64,000 bases of DNA, from positions 1 through 64,000 of the forward strand of contig JAEXDQ010000002.1 of NCBI GenBank assembly GCA_023401595.1, written 5' to 3'. The notes beneath the pieces are model-generated. The model was not told the DNA's origin and did no database searches. It was given only the letters and a program-made list of their open reading frames with translations. This document shows, piece by piece, positions 53,521 through 63,564 of the stretch (positions are counted from its first letter, which is position 1; each line of letters opens with the position of its first letter). This stretch comes from Spirochaetota bacterium (GTDB taxonomy: Bacteria; Spirochaetota; Spirochaetia; Sphaerochaetales; Sphaerochaetaceae). The position numbers and the translations under genes were made by a program.

Positions 53521-54552
53521 TCATTTTTCTACATCCACCAGAATATGGATACATTCATTATTTTTGTCATTGCGCATGTCGAACGCTTCCTGAATCTGCG
53601 TCAACGGATAGACCCTGTCAATATATTCGCCCGTCTGTATCAGGCCGTCCTTCACCAAGCTGATTCCTTCCTTGAAGAACCTGTACATGTCGATATCCCG
53701 CTTCGGTTCGGTGGAGAGAATTTCCAAGCGCCGACGATGTACGGTGAAGAAATCGACTTGGGCGTGGCTGATGCCGATACCGCCGTACATGACGACCTTT
53801 CCTCCGGTACGGGTGACGTCGAACGCATCAGGAACGCTCCCCCCCTCCAACAGACAGGGAATGACGATGTCGAAACCGTCGGGATAGTCCTTTCCAACGA
53901 CCTCTTTGGTCGAGGTTGTCTCGGAAGGGACCTTATACGTCCTTGTCGCCCCATATTTACGGGCCAGCTCCAGATTCCGGTCCTTCAGATCGGTAACGAC
54001 CAGTTCTTTCGGAGAGTATAGGGACATGACCTGGGTCAGCATCAATCCGCTGACGCCTTGTCCGGTGATCAATACGGTACGGCCGGAATCGCATTTCGAC
54101 AACTCCGCCGCATGAAGCACGCCGGGTAGGATTTCTATCAGGCTGATGTCAAGCATATCGAATTCATCGGGCATGACCTGCACGTTGAACGGCCGGCATA
54201 CGATATACTGCGCATAGGCTCCCCAGACATACCGACAGGTGACCTTCTGCCCAGTCTTCAGCCCCTTGACGTTGGCCCCCACCTTGTCGATCACTCCAGC
54301 GACTTCATGACCGAGACGAACCGGAAAGGTAAGAAATTCCGGCTTGCGGTTTCCTCTATACGCCTCCAGGTCAGAACCGCAGATTCCGACATATTTGATC
54401 TTGATACGGATCTCGTCTTCAGAAGGTTCGGGAATTTTTGCTGCGACAAGCTTCAAGGTATAAGGCTTTTCCAGAATAGCCACCCGTTGGGTATCCGCGG
54501 CGGAAAAGTCGTCGGTATATTCCAAATCGGCAATTTTCATCTTCGTTGGCAT
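53521..54552 (-). CDS. MDR-family dehydrogenase lacking the structural zinc lobe
   Basis: The protein has 343 residues. The catalytic site is intact: GICGSDLEAYRG and RLGHEVAGVID hold the Cys and His-Glu pair. In place of the usual four-Cys lobe there is only TCRYVWGAYAQYIVC, so the second zinc is absent. The cofactor loop is ITGQGVSGLMLTQV with VTDLKDRN after it, indicating NAD. Alcohol or sugar oxidation is likely; the substrate is unknown. AGGAG lies seven bases before the ATG. It opens the sugar ABC operon, directly after the AraC gene, so its product is probably linked to the imported sugar. Confidence 0.83.
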   Translation of the reverse strand: MPTKMKIADLEYTDDFSAADTQRVAILEKPYTLKLVAAKIPEPSEDEIRIKIKYVGICGSDLEAYRGNRKPEFLTFPVRLGHEVAGVIDKVGANVKGLKTGQKVTCRYVWGAYAQYIVCRPFNVQVMPDEFDMLDISLIEILPGVLHAAELSKCDSGRTVLITGQGVSGLMLTQVMSLYSPKELVVTDLKDRNLELARKYGATRTYKVPSETTSTKEVVGKDYPDGFDIVIPCLLEGGSVPDAFDVTRTGGKVVMYGGIGISHAQVDFFTVHRRRLEILSTEPKRDIDMYRFFKEGISLVKDGLIQTGEYIDRVYPLTQIQEAFDMRNDKNNECIHILVDVEK

Positions 54553-54648
54553 AGCGCATCTCCTATGCCTTTGAGTCTAAGACCGGAATGCAAGTTCTGT
54601 ATTTGTCCAAAAACGTCATGTTTTTATCAAATCAGGAACAACATGGTT

Positions 54649-55569
54649 TTACTTCTTCGAGGCATTCAGGCCGTCGTCGATAACTTGAATCAGCAATGTA
54701 TTCTCAAATTCAGGATGAATTACAACATCCTTCCCTATACCCGAACGTTTCTGTTCTCTCCATTGTCCAGGCGGCATCCCAGTTACTTTCTTGAAGCTTC
54801 GGGAGAACTGGTGTATGTTGGGGTAGCCTATAATTTCACTGATATGTTTCAGCTCATAATCGCCATAACTCAATAACTCTTTAGCTTTTAATATTCTATA
54901 GTGTTCTGCGTATTCTATTGGGGTCATTCCGATTTCTTTTTCCAATAGTCGGCTGAGATACCGATAGGAATAGGGAATATGGTCTTCGAGCATATCCGAA
55001 GTGATTTTTTTCTGATAGTTGTGTTCCAAGAAACCGATAATCCGGCTGACGATCAAGGAGCGATCCTGCCCTGGCGACAATGTGGCCGGCAACGCCTTAT
55101 CGGGCCGTAACGAGGTACTGCTTCTCACAAGCTTTATCAAAATCCGACCAAGCAGAAGTTGACAGTATTCCTGATACAGGCAATCCCGGTCCTCCCCTTC
55201 CTCGCGGATTTCCTCCAACGCCGAATAGATGTCATCTTCATAGATGGTCATGGCAGGTGGTATCAAACGGCAGATTTCAGACAGCGCCGGATTGGTGATT
55301 TTGAATTTTGTATCGAGCGTCTTGAGGCCTTTCACGCCGACGCCGGACAGGCCATGTTCAAACGAGGGCGGCAGGAACAAGATCGCCGGAGATTCAACGC
55401 GCCGCACATCGCCATTGAGCGTGACATTGCAGGATCCTTCAACAAAATAAATCAGCTGAAAGAAATCGTCATGGGAATGGGAGGAAAGCAGCCAGTTCTG
55501 CTTGTAGTCGAACCTTGCGATCCAAAGTACTTCGATGTCGTTGAAAATCCCAGAATCATGTACATCCAT
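54649..55569 (-). CDS. AraC-family transcriptional regulator with cupin sensor
   Basis: The protein has 306 residues. The N-terminal half looks like a cupin (SHDDFFQLIYFVEGSCNV), and the C-terminal ~100 residues carry the paired helix-turn-helix (LSRLLEKEIGMTPIEYAEHY, then LKHISEIIGYPNIHQFSRSF and KKVTGMPPGQWREQK). It likely senses a mono- or oligosaccharide and activates the downstream operon (dehydrogenase, sugar ABC, GH39 and onward), which begins 96 bases after it. No clear ribosome site precedes the ATG. Confidence 0.88.
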   Translation of the reverse strand: MDVHDSGIFNDIEVLWIARFDYKQNWLLSSHSHDDFFQLIYFVEGSCNVTLNGDVRRVESPAILFLPPSFEHGLSGVGVKGLKTLDTKFKITNPALSEICRLIPPAMTIYEDDIYSALEEIREEGEDRDCLYQEYCQLLLGRILIKLVRSSTSLRPDKALPATLSPGQDRSLIVSRIIGFLEHNYQKKITSDMLEDHIPYSYRYLSRLLEKEIGMTPIEYAEHYRILKAKELLSYGDYELKHISEIIGYPNIHQFSRSFKKVTGMPPGQWREQKRSGIGKDVVIHPEFENTLLIQVIDDGLNASKK

Positions 55570-55756
55570 CGGCTACGCTTCTTGTGTATGGCGTTGTCCC
55601 GTCAAATCCACGGGTCCAATCGACCATAAGCTTCGCACCGAAAGTCCTTGCGGGTCAACAGGAACGAAGCGGAATGCGACATGAAAAAGGAGGGAAAAAC
55701 CGTGTCTCCACAATCGTTTTCCTCCCCCGCAACCATAAACCTCGACGATGAGCGGT

Positions 55757-56118
55757 GCGCGCAAGCACGACCCTACCGCGACAATGAAGTAGCAGGTCTC
55801 GTCCTGTATCAGATTTACGAAGCACACAAGCCGCCGGGCAAGGCGTCCGAAGCAGGACAATGCCCCACAATTCTATTACGAAGCAAAAAACACATGAGAC
55901 TAGGCCGTAAAGTAGGGACAGTGCGTAAGCACGGCCCTACCGCGACAACGAAGCAACAGGTCTCGTCCTGTACCAGATTTACGAAGCACACAAGCCGTCT
56001 GGCAAGACGTCCGAAGCAAGACAATGCCCCACAATTCTATTACGAAGCAAAAAACACATGAGACTAGGCCGTAAAGTAGGGACAGTGCGTAAGCACGGCC
56101 CTACTGCAACAACGAAGT
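55757..56118. repeat. 164-bp tandem repeat, two full copies and a partial third
   Basis: AAGCACG(A/G)CCCTACCGCG recurs at 55763, 55927 and 56091, exactly 164 bases apart, and the intervening sequence is nearly identical between copies 1 and 2 apart from a few substitutions. Each unit starts with GTGCGTAAGCAC, a small palindrome, and ends near GTAAAGTAGGGACA. As 164 is not a multiple of three, the frames drift, so the 137-codon plus-strand frame over it is not a gene. It fills the space between the AraC gene and glnN. Confidence 0.9.
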
Positions 56119-56143
56119 ATCATGGGTTTTTTGCGAGTAAGAA

Positions 56144-56200
56144 GGGGGGGGCGGTATCGTTAGGAGAAGTACCCAGGAACCACCCGATACCGACCCCCCG
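56144..56200 (-). terminator. Large hairpin downstream of glnN
   Basis: On the minus strand GGGGGGTCGGTATCG and CGATACCGCCCCCCCC pair around a 25-base loop, followed by TTCTT. It stands just after the glnN stop. The G/C run is strong; the T-run is poor. Confidence 0.6.
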
Positions 56201-56207
56201 GGGAAGG

Positions 56208-58295
<2,088 letters not shown>

Positions 58296-58541
58296 ATCTC
58301 CTCCCCGTACCGATATAGGGTACTTCTGGTATAAGTTCGCGATACCGGAGGCGACTGACGTTCCGACCGGCCTGTCCTGAAGCAGGAGCCGGACGCCACA
58401 ACGCCTTCCGAGCCGGCCTGCACACACCTGTCATCGCTTAGGAGGTCGTGCATGGACCGGCGAAATCCCGTCCGGATTCATCTGAACCATCGCAAAGTCG
58501 GGAGCATCAGCTCCGACATATCCGAATGAACCCGCGCAAAC

Positions 58542-58593
58542 AAAAAAAAGGCGCTGTAGGCCAATAATGGTCTACAGCGCCTTTGCTGTTTGC
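58542..58593 (-). terminator. Strong terminator hairpin in the glnN leader (possible attenuator)
   Basis: On the minus strand AAAGGCGCTGTAG pairs perfectly with CTACAGCGCCTTT, with inner ACC/GGC pairs, then eight T; the flanks GCAAAC and GTTTGC also pair. It begins about 15 bases after the -10 box and ends some 250 bases before glnN, so it sits inside the transcript rather than after a gene. It could attenuate glnN or mark a short RNA. Confidence 0.8.
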
Positions 58594-58600
58594 AACGGGT

Positions 58601-58628
58601 TTTATACCAAGACACCCCTCCGTGTCAA
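58601..58628 (-). promoter_or_regulatory. Sigma70-type promoter of the glnN transcript
   Basis: On the minus strand TTGACA (58628-58623, perfect -35) and TATAAA (58606-58601, five of six) are spaced by 16 bases. Transcription would start near 58595 and run directly into the hairpin at 58542-58593. Confidence 0.7.
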
Positions 58629-58792
58629 CAATTCCTGCGAAAAAAATCGGCATTATTTTATGCCGGTCTTATGGTAAATAATTTTAATTACATATATATT
58701 AAACAGATATTATCTACAAAAATTTGTAAATCAATGTGGACAGAGCTAGAAGGATGGTATATAGTCCTTTATATGATTAAAAACATAATGGA
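58629..58792. other. AT-rich control region between glnN and the ABC operon
   Basis: The 160 bases are much more AT-rich than the genes around. They include GGCATTATTTTATGCC, AGATATTATCT and ACAAAAATTTGT, all near-palindromic, which could bind a metal-responsive repressor for the plus-strand ABC operon. No consensus Fur or DtxR box is exact. Confidence 0.35.
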
Positions 58793-59854
58793 ATGATACA
58801 TGTCATGATCCCGAAAGCGACACCGTTACAAACAGAACCGACACGACGCACCTCCCCACAGGGCTTCAAAGTCCTGGCACTGGTCTTGTTGTTCTTGTTC
58901 TGTTTCCTGATCTCCTTCTCCATCGGCAGATTCGTCATATCCCCGGTGCAGACGGTAAGAATCCTCCTCGGCAAGCTACTTCCGTTGAAGCAGACCTGGA
59001 CGCGGCAGATGGAGATAGTCATGATCAACGTCAGGCTACCAAGAATCATCGCCGCAGGCTTGATCGGCGCGGCGTTGTCCGCCTCAGGTTGCGTCTACCA
59101 AGGGATATTCAAAAACCCCATGGTGTCGCCGGATATCCTCGGCTCCTCCGCGGGGGCCGGGTTCGGAGCGGCTTTGGGGCTTTTCCTTTCCATCGGATAT
59201 CTCGGAGTATCCCTTTCCTCCTTCCTGTTCGGCCTGGCGGCAGTTGTCCTGGCCTGCGCCGCCTCGGTCAAGTTCAAGGAAAACCCGACGCTGGGCCTGA
59301 TTCTCGCGGGTATCATGGTCGGCTCGCTTTTTTCGGCGGCGACCTCGTTCCTCAAACTGGTGGCCGACCCGACGAACCAGCTGCCGGCGATTACCTACTG
59401 GCTGATGGGCAGCCTTGCGTCGATCAGGATGAACGACGTCAAGCTGCTGTTCCCGATCCTGCTGATAGCCGCCATCCCGTTGCTGCTGCTACGATGGAGA
59501 CTGAACATCCTGACGCTGGACGAAGAGGAAGCGCGCTCCTTGGGAATCAACACATCGTTGCTGAGGGGCGCGGCGATCCTCTGTACCACCATCCTGACCT
59601 CGGCCAGCGTCGCAGTCAGCGGACTGATCGGCTGGGTCGGCCTGGTGATACCCCATTTCGCGCGGAAGATAGTCGGCCCCGATTTCCGTTACCAGCTACC
59701 GGCGAGCATGCTCATCGGCGGCTCGTTTCTGATCATGGTGGACGATATCGCGCGAATCCTCGCCACAAGCGAAGTCCCCATCGGAATCCTGACCGCTTTC
59801 GTCGGAGCCCCGTTCTTCCTCTACCTCATCATCAAGGGGGGAAAGGAAGCATGA
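58793..59854 (+). CDS. Metal-chelate ABC permease, FecCD/BtuC family
   Basis: The protein has 353 residues and about nine membrane segments. NVRLPRIIAAGLIGAALSAS, YQGIFKNPMVSPDILGSSAG and SGLIGWVGLVIPHFARKIVG are the characteristic loops of FecCD importers for siderophores, haem, cobalamin or molybdate/tungstate-like chelates. A Lys/Arg-rich cytoplasmic start precedes the first helix. The start codon is uncertain (58793 or 58805), with only a weak ribosome site. The stop overlaps the ATPase start (ATGA). Confidence 0.9.
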   Translation: MIHVMIPKATPLQTEPTRRTSPQGFKVLALVLLFLFCFLISFSIGRFVISPVQTVRILLGKLLPLKQTWTRQMEIVMINVRLPRIIAAGLIGAALSASGCVYQGIFKNPMVSPDILGSSAGAGFGAALGLFLSIGYLGVSLSSFLFGLAAVVLACAASVKFKENPTLGLILAGIMVGSLFSAATSFLKLVADPTNQLPAITYWLMGSLASIRMNDVKLLFPILLIAAIPLLLLRWRLNILTLDEEEARSLGINTSLLRGAAILCTTILTSASVAVSGLIGWVGLVIPHFARKIVGPDFRYQLPASMLIGGSFLIMVDDIARILATSEVPIGILTAFVGAPFFLYLIIKGGKEA

Positions 59855-60639
59855 GCATTTCAGTGCAGGACATCCATTTCTCCTACGGCGACCATCCGGT
59901 CCTGGACGGGGTGAGTTTTTCTCTGGAACCGAGCAAGCTTACGTTCCTGCTCGGCCCCAACGGGAGCGGAAAAAGCACGTTGTTCCGATGCATGCTCGGC
60001 CACAGACCGCCCGATTCCGGTACCGTCGCCGTCGATGGCGCCGACACGACGACCATGACCCCTGCCGAACTCGCCCACCATATCGCCTATATCCCACAGG
60101 TGACCGCCCCGACCTTCAACTACACGGTCCTGCAAGCGGTACTGATGGGCCGGACCTCCCATATGAAGCTGTTCTCATCTCCTTCGGCGAAGGATATCGG
60201 CATAGCCTATGAAGCCTTGGAACGGCTGGGCATCCGTCATCTCGCAAACAAGGGGTCGAACAAGATTTCGGGGGGCGAGCAGCAATTGGTGCTGATCGCC
60301 CGCGCGCTCGCCCAACAGGCGCAAATCATCATCATGGACGAGCCGACTTCCAGCCTCGACTACGGCAACCAGCTCATGGTGCTGTCGCAGATGAAATCGC
60401 TCTGCAAGGACGGCAAACTGGTGTTCCTCTCGTCCCACAACCCCCAGCACGCCATGTCCTACGCCGACGAAGTGCTTGTGCTATACGACGGAAGGGTATG
60501 GAGCCAAGGAACGCCAAGACAGGTGATCACAAAAGAGATGATTCGACAGGTCTATGGGGTCGATGTCACGATTCTCGAATATGTCGATGAAACGGGACAG
60601 GTGAGAAACATGGTCGCTCCGACCCAGGAGGGACTGTAA
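59851..60639 (+). CDS. Metal-chelate ABC ATPase, FecE/BtuD family
   Basis: The protein has 262 residues. The ATG at 59851 overlaps the permease stop; the open frame runs further left inside the permease but that part is an out-of-frame shadow. Walker A FLLGPNGSGKSTLFRCMLG, Q-loop YIPQVT, signature ISGGEQQLVLIARAL, Walker B IIIMDEPTSSLD and switch SSHNPQHAM are complete. It pairs with the FecCD permease. The stop overlaps the methyltransferase start by one base (TAATG). Confidence 0.92.
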   Translation: MSISVQDIHFSYGDHPVLDGVSFSLEPSKLTFLLGPNGSGKSTLFRCMLGHRPPDSGTVAVDGADTTTMTPAELAHHIAYIPQVTAPTFNYTVLQAVLMGRTSHMKLFSSPSAKDIGIAYEALERLGIRHLANKGSNKISGGEQQLVLIARALAQQAQIIIMDEPTSSLDYGNQLMVLSQMKSLCKDGKLVFLSSHNPQHAMSYADEVLVLYDGRVWSQGTPRQVITKEMIRQVYGVDVTILEYVDETGQVRNMVAPTQEGL

Positions 60640-61361
60640 TGTATATGTGGACCGATGACACGCTCCGATGGATGATGGCCGCTACACGCCGTACTCCGCT
60701 ATATTCCGGTATCGTCGGTCTATTGGAAGGTATCATATCTTCGGATTCCATCGTCTGCGACGCAGGATGCGGAACGGGAGGGCTGAGCCTTGCGCTGGCG
60801 CCGAAGGTCCGTGAAGTCATCGCCGTGGATTCTGACAGGAAGGCCGTCGAGCTACTCACGGCGGAAACGCGGATGAACGGTATTGACAATCTGACGCCCG
60901 TCTGCGCCGACATCTTTACCGACAGGATCGCCAGTCGTTTCGACACCATGGTCTTCTGCCGGTTCGGGGGGCTGGGTGAAATCCTCCCCACGGCCTATCT
61001 CTACGACAGCGAGAAGATTGTCATCATCAAACAAAAGAATCGCAGGCATCGCTTTGATTTCCAGCGAACGGAGAATGAACGGCGTTCCTACGACATGTTG
61101 ATCAAGCAGCTCGCCGAAGCGAGGCTCCCCTACCGGCTCCGTTGCGGGACTTTCGAGTCGGGGCAGCCCTTCACCTCCATGGACGACGCGCGGGCTTTCT
61201 TCCGGGCCTACGACAAAACCGACGGCCTCGGCGAGTTGACCGACGCACAGCTGCGAAAGCGGCTCGTCGTGACGGAAGAGCCTGATTTTCCCTACTACTT
61301 GCCCGCACAGGCGGAAATGTGCGCAGTCATTTGTGAACTACGGCCAGCCAGGGAGGAATGA
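60639..61361 (+). CDS. SAM-dependent methyltransferase embedded in the ABC operon
   Basis: The protein has 240 residues. Motif I is IVCDAGCGTGGLSLALAP near residue 38, followed by VIAVDSDRKAVELL and VCADIFTD, the class I Rossmann pattern. The C-terminal half has no family sign I know. It is translationally coupled to the ATPase (TAATG) and 60 bases ahead of the binding protein. A small-molecule substrate, perhaps a chelator or a corrin-like ligand connected with the imported metal, is the best guess from context, but it is unproved. Confidence 0.75.
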   Translation: MYMWTDDTLRWMMAATRRTPLYSGIVGLLEGIISSDSIVCDAGCGTGGLSLALAPKVREVIAVDSDRKAVELLTAETRMNGIDNLTPVCADIFTDRIASRFDTMVFCRFGGLGEILPTAYLYDSEKIVIIKQKNRRHRFDFQRTENERRSYDMLIKQLAEARLPYRLRCGTFESGQPFTSMDDARAFFRAYDKTDGLGELTDAQLRKRLVVTEEPDFPYYLPAQAEMCAVICELRPAREE

Positions 61362-61421
61362 TAGGAAATCGTGGGGTTTCCGGTTCTTCCGGCGAACATA
61401 TACCAACAAGGAGATTGTAGC

Positions 61422-62516
61422 ATGAGAAAAACACACACTGTACGATGCATGGTCATCGCCGTCCTTCTCTTCTGCCTCATGGCCCCGGTCTGGGCCCAGG
61501 CGAGCTATGAAGCGGCGAAAGCGCCACAGACGATCGTATTCACCGATTCCACCGGACGGGAGGTGGAGCTTCCGGCGAATATCACCCGCGTCGCTCCCAG
61601 CGGTCCGGCGGCTCAGATGATCCTCTACTCCGTCGCTCCTGATTCCCTGATCGGATGGGGGACGAAGCTCAGCGACGTCCAGAAGAAATACCTGGACAGC
61701 AAGTACTGGAACCTGCCCGTGTTCGGACAGTTCTACGGCAAGAACAATACATTGAACATGGAAGCCCTGATCGCCGCCGACCCGCAGGTGATCATCGACC
61801 TAGGGGACATGAAGAAGACCCACAAGCAGGATATGCAAGGCGTGCAGGAGCAGACGGGAATTCCGACGATCTTCATTGAAGCGAATCTGAAGACATTCCC
61901 GGACGCCTACCGGCAGCTCGGCAAGCTGCTGGGCGTGGAGGAGCAGGCGGAAGCCATCGCCACCTACATTGAACAGACCATCGCCATGGCCAAGACGAAC
62001 GCGGCGGCCATCCCGGAGAACGAGAAGGTATCGGTCATGTTCGGCACAGGCCCCACGGGCATGGACGTCAACGCTAAGAATTCAATCCATGCCGATGTCA
62101 TTGATATCATTGGAGCGGTGAACGCCATTGAAGTACCAGACGTCAGCAGCAAAGGGGGCGGCAATACGATCAACATGGAACAGCTGATGATGTTCAACCC
62201 CGACGTAATCCTGTTCACCAACGACGGGCCATATGCCACCGTAGCGGCCGACCCGCTCTGGCAGGGACTGGACGCCATTACGAATGGAACGTACTACGAA
62301 ATTCCCGGCACACCATACGGCTGGCTCGGAAGTCCTCCGTCCGTCAACAGGCTCATCGGCATCCCATGGCTGGGCAATCTTGTCTATCCTGAGCTGTATC
62401 AGCTGGACATGGTCGAGGAAGCGAAGAAGTTCTATTCCCTCTTCTGGCACTACAACCTATCGGATGATGAGGCGCGGGAGCTGCTGGCAAACTCGACGTT
62501 GAAGGCCAACTCCTAA
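61422..62516 (+). CDS. Metal-chelate ABC substrate-binding protein (FecB/BtuF family)
   Basis: The protein has 364 residues from the ATG at 61422 (AAGGAG eight bases upstream). The signal ends in VWAQASYE, so the protein is periplasmic and not lipidated. IVFTDSTGREVELPANITRV is the standard opening of periplasmic iron-chelate binding proteins; the two lobes are bridged by a long helix, as in BtuF. Metal or chelate identity is open. It is the last gene of the operon, an unusual order since this subunit usually comes first. Confidence 0.9.
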   Translation: MRKTHTVRCMVIAVLLFCLMAPVWAQASYEAAKAPQTIVFTDSTGREVELPANITRVAPSGPAAQMILYSVAPDSLIGWGTKLSDVQKKYLDSKYWNLPVFGQFYGKNNTLNMEALIAADPQVIIDLGDMKKTHKQDMQGVQEQTGIPTIFIEANLKTFPDAYRQLGKLLGVEEQAEAIATYIEQTIAMAKTNAAAIPENEKVSVMFGTGPTGMDVNAKNSIHADVIDIIGAVNAIEVPDVSSKGGGNTINMEQLMMFNPDVILFTNDGPYATVAADPLWQGLDAITNGTYYEIPGTPYGWLGSPPSVNRLIGIPWLGNLVYPELYQLDMVEEAKKFYSLFWHYNLSDDEARELLANSTLKANS

Positions 62517-62532
62517 TACATCGCAGCTGATC

Positions 62533-62583
62533 GCCGGACATGCGTTGACCTGGCTTCGTGTCACCGTATGGCGCATGTCCGGC
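62533..62583. other. Perfect 12-bp inverted repeat between convergent operons
   Basis: GCCGGACATGCG (62533-62544) and CGCATGTCCGGC (62572-62583) are exact reverse complements, with a 27-base loop. It lies 17 bases after the plus-strand binding protein and about 140 after the minus-strand yqeB. No T-run on either side, so a factor-independent terminator is not certain; an mRNA 3'-stabilising hairpin is another option. Confidence 0.7.
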
Positions 62584-62724
62584 AAATCTCTTATAGCGAA
62601 TACTCGTCCAGCTAGCTAAAAAACATAATGTGCTTCGGTGGGATATCAACGATTCGTTCGGCGATTGCATTAAACCAGATTTCACTATCGTCGCACATAT
62701 CAAGAAAAGTCCACACCCGATCGA

Positions 62725-63552
62725 TTACCGCTTATCAGCCGTCCTGCTGACAAAAGAAGATGACCTGAGATACCCGTCCACCGCTTCAAGCACGCCGCCC
62801 GCGACCGCACGAGCCTTGTCGCTGACTGTATGGATGAACTCCTGGTTCCCCCGCGGATCTATGTCCCCCACCTTGAAACCGGGGGTCACTTCCAGACCGT
62901 CATGGAGCAAGCCTCTCAGCACCCCGTCGATGGTCGCCTTGACCGGGCGGGAGTCCTCGCCGACCGTCGCCACCACATCGTCGGCATGGACAAGGTCGCC
63001 GATCTCGCAGACGGTTCTGAACACCCCTTCGCAAGGAGCCCGCAGCACGCGATCCGCTCCATGGCCGGCGATCACACCGGGAATCCCCGTATTGGGGGCG
63101 GCGGAACCATTTCTGATGACGGTTCCCAAGTAATGGCCGCGCTGCGTCTCGACCACGCAGTGGCAGTCGATCCCCGCCCTGAAGCCAGGCCCCAAGGCGA
63201 CGACGAAAGGAGCCATCGTAATCTTCGTACCCATATTACGCTTGGCGAGAATAGCGTCGATGAGTACCGCAGGGTGGAACGCTTCGATGGTGGAGCCCTT
63301 CGGATCGGCTAGCACAGGGATGTTTCCTGACACCAACGCGCTGAGGGCCGCCGGAACGCTATCAACCTTGACGGCCCGGACGCCCTCCACCACGCAACTG
63401 CCGGAAAACAACGCTTCCGCGAACGCTACGGTACGGCGAATCACGGTCGGACGTTCGACGTCCAGGGCCACCACCATCAACCCGGCCCGGTACAATCTGA
63501 GAATAGTCCCCGTCGCCAAATCCCCTGCGCCACGCACAACTACGATATCCAT
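62725..63552 (-). CDS. yqeB: Selenium-dependent molybdenum hydroxylase accessory protein YqeB
   Basis: The protein has 275 residues. The N-terminal Rossmann-like VVVRGAGDLATGTILRLYRA and the later ALGPGFRAGIDCHCVVETQRG and GVFRTVCEIGDLVHADDVVA match the YqeB family from memory. Members accompany selenium-dependent molybdenum hydroxylases (xanthine or purine type) and are thought to work on cofactor maturation or selenium insertion. It lies 12 bases after yqeC on the minus strand. No hydroxylase subunit is visible in the window. Confidence 0.85.
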   Translation of the reverse strand: MDIVVVRGAGDLATGTILRLYRAGLMVVALDVERPTVIRRTVAFAEALFSGSCVVEGVRAVKVDSVPAALSALVSGNIPVLADPKGSTIEAFHPAVLIDAILAKRNMGTKITMAPFVVALGPGFRAGIDCHCVVETQRGHYLGTVIRNGSAAPNTGIPGVIAGHGADRVLRAPCEGVFRTVCEIGDLVHADDVVATVGEDSRPVKATIDGVLRGLLHDGLEVTPGFKVGDIDPRGNQEFIHTVSDKARAVAGGVLEAVDGYLRSSSFVSRTADKR

Positions 63553-63564
63553 TATATTCCCCTT

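Noticed and set aside
55648..56061. 137-codon plus-strand frame with an internal protein repeat
   Set aside because: It follows the 164-bp DNA repeat, whose length is not a multiple of three, so the apparent repeat is an artefact of DNA duplication.
59089..59850. Long N-terminal extension of the ABC ATPase frame
   Set aside because: It overlaps the FecCD permease in another frame, reads as Arg/Pro-rich shadow, and the ATG at 59851 has the ATGA overlap typical of this operon.
62533..62583. Molybdenum-cofactor riboswitch
   Set aside because: A single stem-loop only, on the 3' side of both genes; the conserved Moco multi-stem architecture is not visible.
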